A stretch of DNA of 64,000 nt, taken from NCBI RefSeq assembly GCF_013388255.1, contig NZ_CP058215.1:1984001-2048000 (forward strand). The letters run 5' to 3'. Below the pieces are notes generated by a model. That model searched no databases. It worked only from the letters and a program-made list of their open reading frames with translations, and was not told the origin of the DNA. Numbering within the stretch: the stretch's first letter is position 1; each line of letters starts with the position of its first letter. The position numbers were made by a program, and so were the translations under genes. Origin of the DNA: Methanolobus zinderi (GTDB lineage Archaea; Halobacteriota; Methanosarcinia; Methanosarcinales; Methanosarcinaceae). This document shows positions 7,867-16,546 of this stretch, one piece after another.

Positions 7867-7913
7867 CAGTTTGTGAACTTTTATTGTTTTTGAATCATAG
7901 TTCACGATAACTG
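7867..7913. repeat. Inverted repeat between the propeller and photolyase genes
   Basis: CAGTT.GTGAAC (7867-7878) is mirrored by GTTCAC...AACTG (7900-7913), with six plus five complementary pairs and small bulges. It lies between two minus-strand genes, so it could end the photolyase transcript or act as an operator for the propeller gene. Confidence 0.4.
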
Positions 7914-7947
7914 TTTTTTACCTTAGTTTAAAAAATGAATTAATGGG

Positions 7948-9459
7948 TCACAGGGTTTCCAGGAAATTCTCTGCTATTTTTTGCATGTTACTTTTCCTTT
8001 CGGAGTCCATCCTCTCATAAGCAGAGACCATCATGCCCATTCGGAAAGTCTTCCGAAGAACATCTTTATTTTTGTCAATGAATCGCCAGTAGAGAGCATC
8101 CCATACATCGCACCAGCTACCTTTGCGATAATCACTCATCTTCAATATATAATTAGATCCCGATATGTACGGTTTTGTCGATAATGTACCACCATCGGCA
8201 AACTGGCTCATACCATATATGTTCGGCACCATAACCCATTCATATGCATCAACGAACAACTCCATGAACCATCTGTAGACCTCATCAGGATGAATCTCGC
8301 ACAGCAACATGAAATTACCGAGAACCATTAGTCTTTCTATATGGTGGCAGTAACCGTATTTGAGCACTTTTCCGATCACATCATCCACAGCTTCGATTCC
8401 AAGCTCACCAGTGTACCATTTTTCACTTAGCTTTCGCTGATGTCCGAAAAAGTTCCCTCTCATGTCAGGTCCGTGATACATACCTCTCATAAACTCACGC
8501 CAGCCTATAATCTGTCTAATAAAACCCTCTATACTCGACAGAGGAATTGTATCCCGGTTATTTTCATAATGGTCCAGAGATTTTTCAACTACCTCGAAAG
8601 GTGTCAGCAGGCCGATGTTCAACAGAGGAGACAGTACTGAATGGAAAAGAAAAGGTTCTCCTTTTCTAATCGCATCCTCATATGGGCCAAAATCCTTCAG
8701 GCGATATTTAAGAAAATCATCCAGCCATAGTAGCGCATCGTCTCTCGTGGCCGGAAGATAGAAATCATAACCGTTTCCCGGATGGGATGAGAATTCCCTC
8801 TCAACAAATTCCACCACAGCCCCGGTATGAACATCGCCGGAAAACGAAGGCAGAGACGGAACAGGAACAGAATCCAGCAGAACTTGCCTGTTTTGCTTAT
8901 CAAGGTTCCATTTCCCACCTGCAGGCTTTCCATCTGCATTGATAAGATATCCCATTCTTTTTCGCTGAAAAATATAAAAGTTATTCAGCAGCAGTTTTTC
9001 CTTATCTCCCCTGTAGGTTTTGAATTCATCAACAGAGTTAATAAAACCGGGAGAAGCAACTGTTTCAAGGGTTATTTCTTTTTCCTTGCACAAAGTCCTG
9101 ATAAGCTTTGAAAATCCCTCATTCTCAAATTCATAGGTAACGAGTTTCTCTATCCCATGGTTTTCAAGAACAGAACCCAGTTTCTCTTTATAGCTTTGAT
9201 CGGTAGCATCCTCAATTCCGTAATAGACAAGATCAAATCTCTCAGCCAGCCAGTCCCTGTATGACCTCATGGCAGAAAGTATCAGCACGAGTTTGTGTTT
9301 GTGATATGTAAAACGAGTACAAAAATCCCTGTCCTCAGCCATGAAAAAAAGAGAACTGTTTTCAGGCTCAACAGTGGACAGGTCATGAAAAAGACAATTG
9401 CCGGGAATCAGGACCAGTTTATCATAGGTCCCGGAACCCATGGGATCTATAAACGGCAT
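7948..9459 (-). CDS. Deoxyribodipyrimidine photolyase-related protein (PhrB/FeS-BCP-like)
   Basis: 503 residues of the photolyase/cryptochrome-related class typified by PhrB. The N-terminal 130 residues form the antenna-binding Rossmann part (LVLIPGNCLFHDLS, then LVLILSAMRSYRDWL). The C-terminal helical FAD-binding part shows the class signatures IIGWREFMRGMYH, HHIERLMVLGNFMLL and PNIYGMSQFADGG. PhrB-type enzymes bind a [4Fe-4S] cluster using a CxxC pair and a nearby Cys in this region; here the segment reads MSDYRKGSWCDVWDALYW and the CxxC is absent, so a cluster is unlikely. It probably repairs UV lesions or acts as a photoreceptor. Start ATG at 9459 follows a TATA-like ACTTTATATT closely, so the leader is short. 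Confidence 0.85.
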   Translation of the reverse strand: MPFIDPMGSGTYDKLVLIPGNCLFHDLSTVEPENSSLFFMAEDRDFCTRFTYHKHKLVLILSAMRSYRDWLAERFDLVYYGIEDATDQSYKEKLGSVLENHGIEKLVTYEFENEGFSKLIRTLCKEKEITLETVASPGFINSVDEFKTYRGDKEKLLLNNFYIFQRKRMGYLINADGKPAGGKWNLDKQNRQVLLDSVPVPSLPSFSGDVHTGAVVEFVEREFSSHPGNGYDFYLPATRDDALLWLDDFLKYRLKDFGPYEDAIRKGEPFLFHSVLSPLLNIGLLTPFEVVEKSLDHYENNRDTIPLSSIEGFIRQIIGWREFMRGMYHGPDMRGNFFGHQRKLSEKWYTGELGIEAVDDVIGKVLKYGYCHHIERLMVLGNFMLLCEIHPDEVYRWFMELFVDAYEWVMVPNIYGMSQFADGGTLSTKPYISGSNYILKMSDYRKGSWCDVWDALYWRFIDKNKDVLRKTFRMGMMVSAYERMDSERKSNMQKIAENFLETL

Positions 9460-9504
9460 ACCAGACCAATATAAAGTAATCTACAGCAACCTTTCAAAAT
9501 CAGC

Positions 9505-10197
9505 TTATTTCAGTACCAGCTTTCCCTGATCTCCCACAAGCCTGACCTGCTCTACCCCGGGGAGTATCATCTCACCAAGTTCCCTGATCTCACTCCACGA
9601 AGGGGTAGGCCCTTCATGTCCATTGAACGGAAGATCGAATTCGGGATTACTCATGAACTGATAGAGCATGACCTCGGAAGCACCTTCCAGATCTGGCATA
9701 ATACGGGGAATTGTGTCCTTGTTCACATATTCCGGAATGACCCTTATCCATATCCTGAGCCATTTCCTGCGGGCTATGTCAAGGGACTGATGCAGCAGTT
9801 TTACGTATTTCTTACTACGTTCCTCGGACATGCCTGTCAGCTCCATAATAGCCTGAATGTCATCAAGCGGAGCCTTTATCTCAAGCACAAAACCCTCCAC
9901 ATAGGGGAGAGCTTCCTCAAGTACGGCAGGTCTCATGCCATTTGATTTCAAAATAATCCTTTTACCGTTTTCATGAAGCTGCCTGAGCAAAGGCATGAGG
10001 TCCTTCTGGAGAGTTGGTTCGGCGCCTCCCAGATAAACATTCTCAGTTGTGGACTTTTTTGCAAAATCAACAACATCTTCAACAGACCATTCTTTCATTG
10101 GCTGATGTATATGCACACAATAAGGACAGCGCATGTTACATCCTGCAAACTCCACCCGTATCTGTCCCTTGGCATCTGATAGATCTATCAGTCTCAT
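9505..10197 (-). CDS. Radical SAM protein, activase-like
   Basis: 230 residues with the radical SAM [4Fe-4S] motif CNMRCPYC near residue 20 (CxxxCxxC) and the SAM-binding GGAEPTL motif near residue 57. Its length and the lack of extra cysteine clusters resemble glycyl-radical enzyme activases and small archaeal radical SAM proteins. No glycyl-radical enzyme or obvious substrate protein is next to it, so the reaction is open. GGAAGGATT precedes the ATG. It sits 46 bases upstream of the photolyase-like gene on the same strand and may share a transcript with it. Confidence 0.8.
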   Translation of the reverse strand: MRLIDLSDAKGQIRVEFAGCNMRCPYCVHIHQPMKEWSVEDVVDFAKKSTTENVYLGGAEPTLQKDLMPLLRQLHENGKRIILKSNGMRPAVLEEALPYVEGFVLEIKAPLDDIQAIMELTGMSEERSKKYVKLLHQSLDIARRKWLRIWIRVIPEYVNKDTIPRIMPDLEGASEVMLYQFMSNPEFDLPFNGHEGPTPSWSEIRELGEMILPGVEQVRLVGDQGKLVLK

Positions 10198-10380
10198 TCA
10201 AATCCTTCCCTTACATACCGGTAGGACCGCATCAAAGATATCATTATCCATTACTTTCAATCGTGCTTTTAGAAATAAAGGATACTTCAAATAGTCAATT
10301 AGTTTCAGGAAATTTTCGTTCCCGCAGCGATTATTATTTATCCGGCGCGGACCATCAAGCCTTAAGACAAGGTGATAAAA

Positions 10381-10674
10381 TTGGTCAAAAAATTACAGAT
10401 TGAGGATCTAGAGGAAAGCAAAGCCAGAAGCGAAATCGGTGAAGATGAACTGGAAGGCCTCTATGATCTCATAATACCACCCGGAACTCCCTCATATATA
10501 ATCTATGATCTGGTGGAAGAGTTCGAACTCGAGCCACTTGACAGAAAGGTAAGCGTTACTGTGGTAGAGCCTACCGAAAGAGAAGTTATCGTGCTCCGTG
10601 GAAGCCTTGAAGAAGTACAGGCTGCTGAAAAATTCCTGAAAGAAGAACTGGAAGCATGGATCAATAGCGAATAA
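10381..10674 (+). CDS. Conserved small acidic protein, function unknown
   Basis: A 97-residue protein. The frame can begin at GTG 10372, but that codon lies inside AAGGTGAT, a strong ribosome binding site, so I choose TTG 10381, about six bases further on. The first third is acidic and helical (EDLEESKARSEIGEDELEGL). The rest alternates strands and a helix in a ferredoxin-fold-like order (KVSVTVVEPTEREVIVLRG, then SLEEVQAAEKFLKEEL). No family recognised. It is convergent with methanogenesis marker 2. Confidence 0.65.
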   Translation: MVKKLQIEDLEESKARSEIGEDELEGLYDLIIPPGTPSYIIYDLVEEFELEPLDRKVSVTVVEPTEREVIVLRGSLEEVQAAEKFLKEELEAWINSE

Positions 10675-10727
10675 GCGCAGGCCATGCTAAAACTATTTGA
10701 TTACTATCCAATCGTAATTTATCCGGC

Positions 10728-11705
10728 TTAAATTTCGATTCCGGTTATTTTATCCTTTGAGAAATCAAAAACCGTTGCTCTGCCATCGTCATCATAGATG
10801 TCAAGTTTGCGGGTCTCTTCGATCTTTCCGATTACGGCAGCAACGATACCGCATTTTTCAAACACTTCAATACATTCGGCAGCATTTTCCTCTTTTGCAG
10901 TCAGAACGTATCCTGTGGCAGGATATATCTTGAGCCATTGCTCGAAATCCACATTATCCGGCCTTGGTATATTCCTGAGATCCACGGATGCACCTACCCT
11001 GCTTACCTCACAGAGCATTCCCAGGGTACCGATGGTACCGGGATTGCTTATGTCCTTGCCGGCTGTTGCAAGCTTTTTCTCGCCGATCTCCTGCATTACC
11101 ATGAACCTGTCACGTACAATTGAAGGCTCCTTGAATGATGTTGTATCCCAGCTATAGGGAGAATTCTTTCCCACCCTTCCATCCATATCATAGGCCGCAA
11201 TGACAATGTCACCCGGCTTTGCGGTGTCACTCCTGATCACACAGTCCTTTTTGGCTATACCTATGATGGAAACAGCCAGAGAATTATAGGGCGTGTCCGG
11301 GTGCATATGTCCTCCGACCATGGGTACACCGAATTTTTTTATCCCGTCACGGATACCCCTCATCACCTCTTCAGTTGAATCATGGTCACTGGATGACATG
11401 ACATTTACCATGGCCAGGGGCCTTCCACCCATTGCCGAGATATCATTCACATTGACAACCACGGAAGTATAACCGGTCCACCAGGGACTTTTATTGACTA
11501 TCTTTCCCCATATGGCATCAGCCGCGAAAAGAATAACATCATCGGTTCCGATATCAATTACAGCGGCGTCGTCACCGAAATCCACAATCGCATCCCTGTA
11601 CTCCGGGCGTACTGTCTCAAAGATACTGACAATATCAGATATTGGTTTTTTACGGGTTACCCCTTCAAAGTTCCTGATACTTTCCGCAAGCTCTTCAATA
11701 TACAA
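10728..11705 (-). CDS. Methanogenesis marker protein 2 (PurM/AIR synthase-like)
   Basis: 325 residues with a PurM-type ATP-binding fold (GDDAAVIDIGTDDVILFAADAIWG near residue 43 onward, split here by description only), then VVVNVNDISAMGGRPLAMVNVM and a glycine-rich GGHMHPDTPYNS. This is the SelD/ThiL-related family used as a methanogenesis marker; no substrate is established. The start is TTG 11705 with GCAGGTG six bases upstream. Unlike ThiL it is not near thiamine genes. It lies 76 bases downstream of nifB on the same strand. Phosphorylation of a small molecule is the family expectation. Confidence 0.88.
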   Translation of the reverse strand: MYIEELAESIRNFEGVTRKKPISDIVSIFETVRPEYRDAIVDFGDDAAVIDIGTDDVILFAADAIWGKIVNKSPWWTGYTSVVVNVNDISAMGGRPLAMVNVMSSSDHDSTEEVMRGIRDGIKKFGVPMVGGHMHPDTPYNSLAVSIIGIAKKDCVIRSDTAKPGDIVIAAYDMDGRVGKNSPYSWDTTSFKEPSIVRDRFMVMQEIGEKKLATAGKDISNPGTIGTLGMLCEVSRVGASVDLRNIPRPDNVDFEQWLKIYPATGYVLTAKEENAAECIEVFEKCGIVAAVIGKIEETRKLDIYDDDGRATVFDFSKDKITGIEI

Positions 11706-11781
11706 AAAAACACCTGCACAATGATTATAGAGTTATTAGATTGAATGCAGACACAAAATAAATAGGTTTCAGTGAAAAGGC

Positions 11782-12720
11782 CTAAGCCTTCTCATCCGAA
11801 TGCATCTTCTTTTTCATATCAAGTTTAATGACGTTACGGCGTTCCTCACTCATCTGCGAGAGATCCTTACCGATCAGACCGTAAGCATCTGACCTGCACT
11901 GGCGACAGTGTCTCATCTGCTGTACATAGGGTGCACATGCATCCTGCACGGCCTTGCACTCGGCAGGTGAAGGAGCTTCCCTGTCAGCAAACTTTGCCTG
12001 GCAGATGAGTGGCATCACATTCATGATATAAACACCGAGATCATTGATCTTCTTTGCGACCTCGATAATATGCTCATCGTTGATACCCGGAACAAGCACC
12101 GTATTTACCTTTACCACAAGATCCGCCTCAACCGCAAGCCTGATACCTTCAAGCTGATTTTTGATCAGAATCTCCGCGGCTTCAATGCCCTTGTAGACCT
12201 TTCCTTTATAGGAAACATGGCTTATGAGCTGAGCCTCGATCTCAGGGTCGATTGCATTCATCGTCACGGTCAGAGTTGTAACACCTGTCCTGAGAATATC
12301 AGACATTCTCTCGGGCAGTACAAGCCCGTTGGTACTCAGGCAGAGTGTCACGTCCGGAAACTCGTTCTTGATAAGTTCCAGAGTCTCAAAGGTCTCATCG
12401 TTTGCAAGCGGGTCACCGGGACCTGCAACACCGACTACCTTTATGAAAGGATATTCACTGAGAACCTGTCTTGTTTTCTCAAGAGCATCCTCAGGACTTA
12501 ATACCTCACTGGTAACACCGGGTCTGCTCTCGTTAACGCAGTCAAACTTTCGATCACAATAATTACACTGAATATTGCATTTCGGAGCTACTGCCAGGTG
12601 GATTCTCCCGAACTTGTGCTGGGCCTCTTTGGAATAACAGGGATGTTGTGCTATTACTCTCTTGACTTCCTTATCCCTGGAAATTTCCATTTCACATTCT
12701 TCTGATTTTTGATTATCCAT
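11782..12720 (-). CDS. nifB: NifB-type radical SAM protein
   Basis: 312 residues of stand-alone archaeal NifB, without the C-terminal NifX-like domain. It shows the NifB hallmarks: HPCYSKEAQHKFGRIHLAVA, the radical SAM motif CNIQCNYC, RKFDCVNESRPGV, the SAM-contact region VVGVAGPGDPLAN and the C-terminal cluster CRQCRSDAYG. NifB fuses two [4Fe-4S] units and inserts carbide to form NifB-co, the precursor of the nitrogenase cofactor. No nifHDK genes are in the window; nifB is often separate in methanogens. The start ATG is preceded by GGAG at normal spacing. Confidence 0.93.
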   Translation of the reverse strand: MDNQKSEECEMEISRDKEVKRVIAQHPCYSKEAQHKFGRIHLAVAPKCNIQCNYCDRKFDCVNESRPGVTSEVLSPEDALEKTRQVLSEYPFIKVVGVAGPGDPLANDETFETLELIKNEFPDVTLCLSTNGLVLPERMSDILRTGVTTLTVTMNAIDPEIEAQLISHVSYKGKVYKGIEAAEILIKNQLEGIRLAVEADLVVKVNTVLVPGINDEHIIEVAKKINDLGVYIMNVMPLICQAKFADREAPSPAECKAVQDACAPYVQQMRHCRQCRSDAYGLIGKDLSQMSEERRNVIKLDMKKKMHSDEKA

Positions 12721-12808
12721 ATTTACAGCTCCTTGGCAGCTCCTGTAAATTCAGCTCAAAATAAGCATTAACCCATAATATAGTTTTGTGTCATCCTGCA
12801 CACTTTGT

Positions 12809-13150
12809 CTAAGGACATATTTCACACCACTTGCCCTGTCCTTCCCATATCTTCAGGGACAGCGGGAAATCAAGTCTTGACGAGAGAGTCGAATGCATAT
12901 GTTCACAGAGATTCTCAACACTCGGGTACTCAAGTATCTCGTTAAGCAGCACATGGTCGTACTCTTTCAGGACTTCCTTGACGATCTTTTTGATCTCATA
13001 GAAATCCATGACCATCCCGCTTTCCTTCTTTTCACCTTCTATCACGATCTCAACCTTGTAAGTATGCCCGTGGACCACTCCGCATGTGTTGTGTTCCGGG
13101 AGGTAGTGGGCACTGTCAATATAATCTATTATTCCTAATTTCATTTTCAT
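12809..13150 (-). CDS. queD: 6-carboxytetrahydropterin synthase QueD
   Basis: 113 residues of the 6-pyruvoyltetrahydropterin synthase/QueD family. The zinc ligands are visible as the His of SAHYLP and both His of HGHTYKVE, and the acid-base residues as Asp/His of EYDHVLLNE. It makes 6-carboxytetrahydropterin for 7-deazaguanine synthesis. The start is ATG 13150, which overlaps the queE stop by one base (taATG), with GGGGGTG upstream; a longer frame from 13165 would overlap queE further and is less likely. Confidence 0.9.
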   Translation of the reverse strand: MKMKLGIIDYIDSAHYLPEHNTCGVVHGHTYKVEIVIEGEKKESGMVMDFYEIKKIVKEVLKEYDHVLLNEILEYPSVENLCEHMHSTLSSRLDFPLSLKIWEGQGKWCEICP

Positions 13151-13866
13151 TACAGACACCCCCACATCTTGTGGGTCTGTGGTATTATTTTAGTATCAAC
13201 ATAATCGAGTAGCTTTTCCTGGAGATCCAGCAGATATCCGGGCCCTGGCAGCTTGTCTGGCTGCGAGACTGGCTGCAATACAAGACAGGATATATAACCT
13301 GAGATAGCCCCTATCACCGCTTCGATATCATCTGCATCCGTATCCTTAGTGACAACTATCTTACAGAAGCAATCCCTGTTCTTTGTAGTTTTGAGTATCC
13401 TGAAACACTCTATGGTCCTCTCTATATGATTCTCAAAATCCTCCACAGAGGAAGGAGGTATTATTTTAACATCCCCGGAAACGAAGGACAGCTTATCCCT
13501 TACCTTTTTTGCAAGATGTGGCATGGTCATGTTGGATTCGAGATACAGAGGACTTGTTATGCTCATATCTGCTATGAAATCCGCATGAAGAAGGGGCTCC
13601 CCTCCTGTAAGTGACACCGAATGTATATTATCAAAAGATGAAAGCATCCTTTCAACAGCGTTTGTAGAAAGTGGATTGTCCAGATACTCAAAAATATCGG
13701 ATCCTGGCTTTTCCTCGAACCTGCAGGTTTCAGGATCCTCTGCCTGTGTATCACAATAGGGACAGCTCAGATTACATCCGGCAAAGCGTACGAACGCCTG
13801 CCTGGAACCAACATACGGACCTTCACCCTGCACAGAGCAGAATACCTCACTTATGGGAGCATACAT
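13150..13866 (-). CDS. queE: 7-carboxy-7-deazaguanine synthase QueE
   Basis: 238 residues. The N-terminal PISEVFCSVQGEGPYVG and the radical SAM motif CNLSCPYCDT are diagnostic of QueE, followed by SLTGGEPLLHADFI. It converts 6-carboxytetrahydropterin to 7-carboxy-7-deazaguanine using SAM. The gene abuts DUF366 upstream (its ATG is at 13866, the same base where the DUF366 stop ends) and queD downstream, so translation of the three is tightly coupled. Confidence 0.92.
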   Translation of the reverse strand: MYAPISEVFCSVQGEGPYVGSRQAFVRFAGCNLSCPYCDTQAEDPETCRFEEKPGSDIFEYLDNPLSTNAVERMLSSFDNIHSVSLTGGEPLLHADFIADMSITSPLYLESNMTMPHLAKKVRDKLSFVSGDVKIIPPSSVEDFENHIERTIECFRILKTTKNRDCFCKIVVTKDTDADDIEAVIGAISGYISCLVLQPVSQPDKLPGPGYLLDLQEKLLDYVDTKIIPQTHKMWGCL

Positions 13867-14423
13867 TATATCACATCAAGTGGACGGGATTTACGGAGGT
13901 CTTTTTCAATATCAGCGATCTCATTGGTGTAAGAATTTGCTATTTCCCGCAGAATTTTGCCGACCTCATCACCCCCTATCCCTATTTCATCCAGGCTTCC
14001 GTAGTGGTCATGAACCACGTTTATACCAAAATGGATTTTCTGGGAAACCGGGGATGTACTTGCAATGGACACTGTGAGCTTTTTACCTTTTATGAAAAGA
14101 TCATCACCCATCCTTTCTATATCCAGGAAGCGGGATGAGAGAATCTCACGGACAATTGCTGTGAACAACCTCTGTCTTGCATAAATAAGTTTGAGATCTG
14201 TTGAATCGAAATGTTCGATAATAAAGTGAAGCATGTCCGTGGAGAATATCATGTCACCCTGTTTTTTGTCCTCAAGGTCAATCATATGCTCAATTTTCAC
14301 ATCACATGCTCCCCTGAAAGCTATTATAGAATCCGACTGTACATCCGCCAGATTATATGCCCAGAGAGACGATATCTGATTTCCGTCATAATCGAGCCTT
14401 TCATCAAGTATTATACATTCCAT
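13866..14423 (-). CDS. DUF366 family protein
   Basis: 185 residues of the archaeal DUF366 family. The frame extends to 14438, but the ATG at 14423 (MECIILDERLDYDG) is the better start, matching the usual family N-terminus and clearing the queC stop. Visible family features are SIIAFRGACDVKIEHMID, STDMLHFIIEHFD and LIYARQRLF. DUF366 genes travel with queC/queE in archaea; no activity is established, but the position inside this operon argues for a role in deazaguanine or archaeosine metabolism. Confidence 0.8.
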   Translation of the reverse strand: MECIILDERLDYDGNQISSLWAYNLADVQSDSIIAFRGACDVKIEHMIDLEDKKQGDMIFSTDMLHFIIEHFDSTDLKLIYARQRLFTAIVREILSSRFLDIERMGDDLFIKGKKLTVSIASTSPVSQKIHFGINVVHDHYGSLDEIGIGGDEVGKILREIANSYTNEIADIEKDLRKSRPLDVI

Positions 14424-14441
14424 GTTATCCCAATACAAAGC

Positions 14442-15149
14442 CTATTCAGGTAATACTCCAAGCCTTACCAGCAGAGGATCAGCCACACCTGCTTCATCAA
14501 AAGCACGCTTTCTCCTCACACAGCTCTCGCATGTATCACAGGGAATATCTTCCCCATGATAACAACTCCAGCTGAATTCAAGAGGAGCGTTAACTTCCAT
14601 GGCCTTTGAGACTATCTGCTTTTTATCAAGTCCGATAAGCGGTGACATAACCTTTACCTTATTCAGTGTGGAATAGGAAAGAGAATTATCAATGGCATCG
14701 ATAAAGTCCTGAGAATTATCCGGGAACGTTACAGCTTCTTCCTTATTGAAACCCACAATAACATTATCCAGTCCCATACTTTCTGCAAAACTTGCAGCGA
14801 TGTTTATCATAACGCCATTGCGGTTGGGTACCCAGACACTCTTTGCGGACTCAACACATATTGAAGGGTCTGCTTCTTCGGATATCTTCTCAAGAGACAT
14901 TTCCGGCACATCACTGCTGGTATTTACAAGGGAAGTCCCAGTTATCCCGGCAAGCCAGCCAAGGTCCACTACCTTAAGCTCGAATCCGAAATGCTCACTT
15001 ATCTTCTTTGCACATTCGATCTCACGGCTGGCTGAGCGCTGCCCATAGTCGAACACCAGTGCCAATTTAACTTCGGTATGCTCCATTGCAACCGATATAG
15101 CGGTAACAGAATCAAGACCGCTGCTTAACAGGGCTATTGCAGTAGTGAT
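14442..15149 (-). CDS. queC: 7-cyano-7-deazaguanine synthase QueC, non-canonical start
   Basis: About 235 residues. The essential PP-loop motif ([12 protein letters not shown]) lies upstream of the first ATG of the frame (15086), so translation must begin earlier. Between that motif and an in-frame TGA there is no ATG, GTG or TTG. The best candidate is ATC at 15149, exactly six bases after a GGAGG (15156-15160), giving [14 protein letters not shown], the usual QueC N-terminus. The C-terminal zinc site is intact ([16 protein letters not shown]). The enzyme makes preQ0, the archaeosine precursor inserted into tRNA. It is the first gene of the queC-DUF366-queE-queD run. Confidence 0.88.
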   Translation of the reverse strand: MTTAIALLSSGLDSVTAISVAMEHTEVKLALVFDYGQRSASREIECAKKISEHFGFELKVVDLGWLAGITGTSLVNTSSDVPEMSLEKISEEADPSICVESAKSVWVPNRNGVMINIAASFAESMGLDNVIVGFNKEEAVTFPDNSQDFIDAIDNSLSYSTLNKVKVMSPLIGLDKKQIVSKAMEVNAPLEFSWSCYHGEDIPCDTCESCVRRKRAFDEAGVADPLLVRLGVLPE

Positions 15150-15303
15150 ATAAATCCTCCAGATAATTATAAATCATAACTAGTATTCGTGGAATATTAC
15201 CCAGAGAATACAGCTTTAATATAAGTAAGCATCGCTTTAAGCAACAAAGGTAAATAAATATAGAGCATCTTATATATTCATCAACAAATAAAAGAGGGTT
15301 TTT

Positions 15304-15789
15304 TTGCCGGCTATTAAAGATAAGGAAGTTCTAATTGCTCTGATGCAGAAGATGTACTGGCTTGAATTACAGATGGAGCAAATGGGCACCTGGGAAGGGC
15401 GTCTGGAAATGATGGATGACAATTTAGAGGCTCTGGAAATATTGTCCCATGATTCTGACAGGCACGGATCAATTGTCGAAAAATGGCTTAAAAAAGCTAG
15501 CATTCAGATACCTGAGAGTACACCTAAAGGATTGCCAAATCATATTTTAAATTTTGAGGGACTCTCTTCCCCGGAAATGTTCAGTATGATCGTAAAATAT
15601 GAGATCCTTGCATTAAATGCCTATAAAGACATGAAGAATGCAGATCCAGATGTCATAAAAGCACTGTTTGAGAAGGAAGATGACCTGGAGGAATTCTTTG
15701 AAGATCTCGAACAATTAATAAGAGACGAAGAAAAGCACGCAAGCATATGTAAAAAACAGATAGGCGGATATATGAAAGTAAAATATTGA
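15304..15789 (+). CDS. Ferritin-like/rubrerythrin-like protein
   Basis: 161 residues, all helical. Carboxylate/histidine positions typical of a diiron four-helix bundle can be seen in order: LELQMEQ, DSDRHGSIVEKW, KYEILALNAY and RDEEKHASICK. There is no rubredoxin domain. The start is TTG 15304, preceded by AGAGGG. The role is probably peroxide or iron handling, but a non-metal ferritin-like protein cannot be excluded. It is divergent from queC and ends in a hairpin shared with the PEF-CTERM gene. Confidence 0.65.
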   Translation: MPAIKDKEVLIALMQKMYWLELQMEQMGTWEGRLEMMDDNLEALEILSHDSDRHGSIVEKWLKKASIQIPESTPKGLPNHILNFEGLSSPEMFSMIVKYEILALNAYKDMKNADPDVIKALFEKEDDLEEFFEDLEQLIRDEEKHASICKKQIGGYMKVKY

Positions 15790-15809
15790 ACCGTAAAGAA
15801 CGGTTCAAT
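15785..15809. terminator. Bidirectional hairpin between convergent genes
   Basis: ATTGAACCGT (15785-15794) and ACGGTTCAAT (15800-15809) pair perfectly over ten bases around AAAGA. The stem includes the stop codon of the ferritin-like gene and lies just beyond the stop of the minus-strand PEF-CTERM gene, so it can end both transcripts. Confidence 0.65.
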
Positions 15810-15820
15810 TGATATTAGAC

Positions 15821-16348
15821 TTACTTACGCCTGAATATAAATGCCAGACCAAGGATTGCAAGCATTGGAAGTGCAACTGTCGGGAACTCAGGTATTTCTT
15901 CAGGTGTTGGACATACTTTTTTCTGATCAGAGTCATCTTCAACTTCACCGGCCAGTTCTTCACCATCATCTGCCGTTTCGTTGCCTCCTTCTTCCTGATT
16001 TTCGTTTTGCTCCTCACCGTCGGTATATCCTTCATTATCGGTATTCTCATTATCAGTTTGTTCCTGAGCACTAGCCGACACGCCACCAGAGAAACTTGCA
16101 GATCCACCACCTATTCCAAGAGGAGCTAAATCCTCTTCTTTTTCAGGCTCCTCTTTAGGAACATTATCATTGTCGCTGGATGCTGTAGACTTTTGTTCTT
16201 CTGGAGCCGGAGTATCATCAAGGTTTCCAGCATCCACCGGAGCATCATCAACTTCCGGAGCCGGAGCCGCGCCATCATTGATCAAGCCGCTAAACAGGAT
16301 AACGGCTGCAAATAGTATAACAGGAATAACAACCAGTTTAATATTCAT
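15821..16348 (-). CDS. Acidic surface protein with PEF-CTERM sorting signal
   Basis: 175 residues. An N-terminal signal segment (LVVIPVILFAAVILFSG) is followed by a low-complexity region rich in D, E, N, P and A. A short GGGSASFSGGVSASA stretch interrupts it. The C-terminus is a classic tripartite sorting signal: IPEFP, a hydrophobic helix (LPMLAILGLAFIF) and RRK. PEF-CTERM proteins are thought to be processed by an archaeosortase (ArtC type) and linked to lipid at the surface. No archaeosortase gene is in the window. It is probably an exposed, disordered, highly charged surface protein. Confidence 0.85.
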   Translation of the reverse strand: MNIKLVVIPVILFAAVILFSGLINDGAAPAPEVDDAPVDAGNLDDTPAPEEQKSTASSDNDNVPKEEPEKEEDLAPLGIGGGSASFSGGVSASAQEQTDNENTDNEGYTDGEEQNENQEEGGNETADDGEELAGEVEDDSDQKKVCPTPEEIPEFPTVALPMLAILGLAFIFRRK

Positions 16349-16546
16349 TTTGTACCACCTTTAACCAGATAATAATTTAAATTCTAAACTTTCTTACTGA
16401 TTTTAATTAGATTAGTTCATTATATAAACTTTCTTCTAATATTTTAAATGATGATTATCATCATTATGACATATCGTTGAAGGAAAAAAATTGTAAAAAT
16501 TGGTAAGCATGTATAAATAACAAGATACTCAGATTTAGTATTCGGA

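Noticed and set aside
10372-10380. GTG 10372 as the start of the small acidic protein
   Set aside because: The GTG is part of the ribosome binding site AAGGTGAT for TTG 10381.
14424-14445. TAG at the end of queC as a pyrrolysine codon
   Set aside because: The protein has full family length at the TAG, and the next gene starts right after it.
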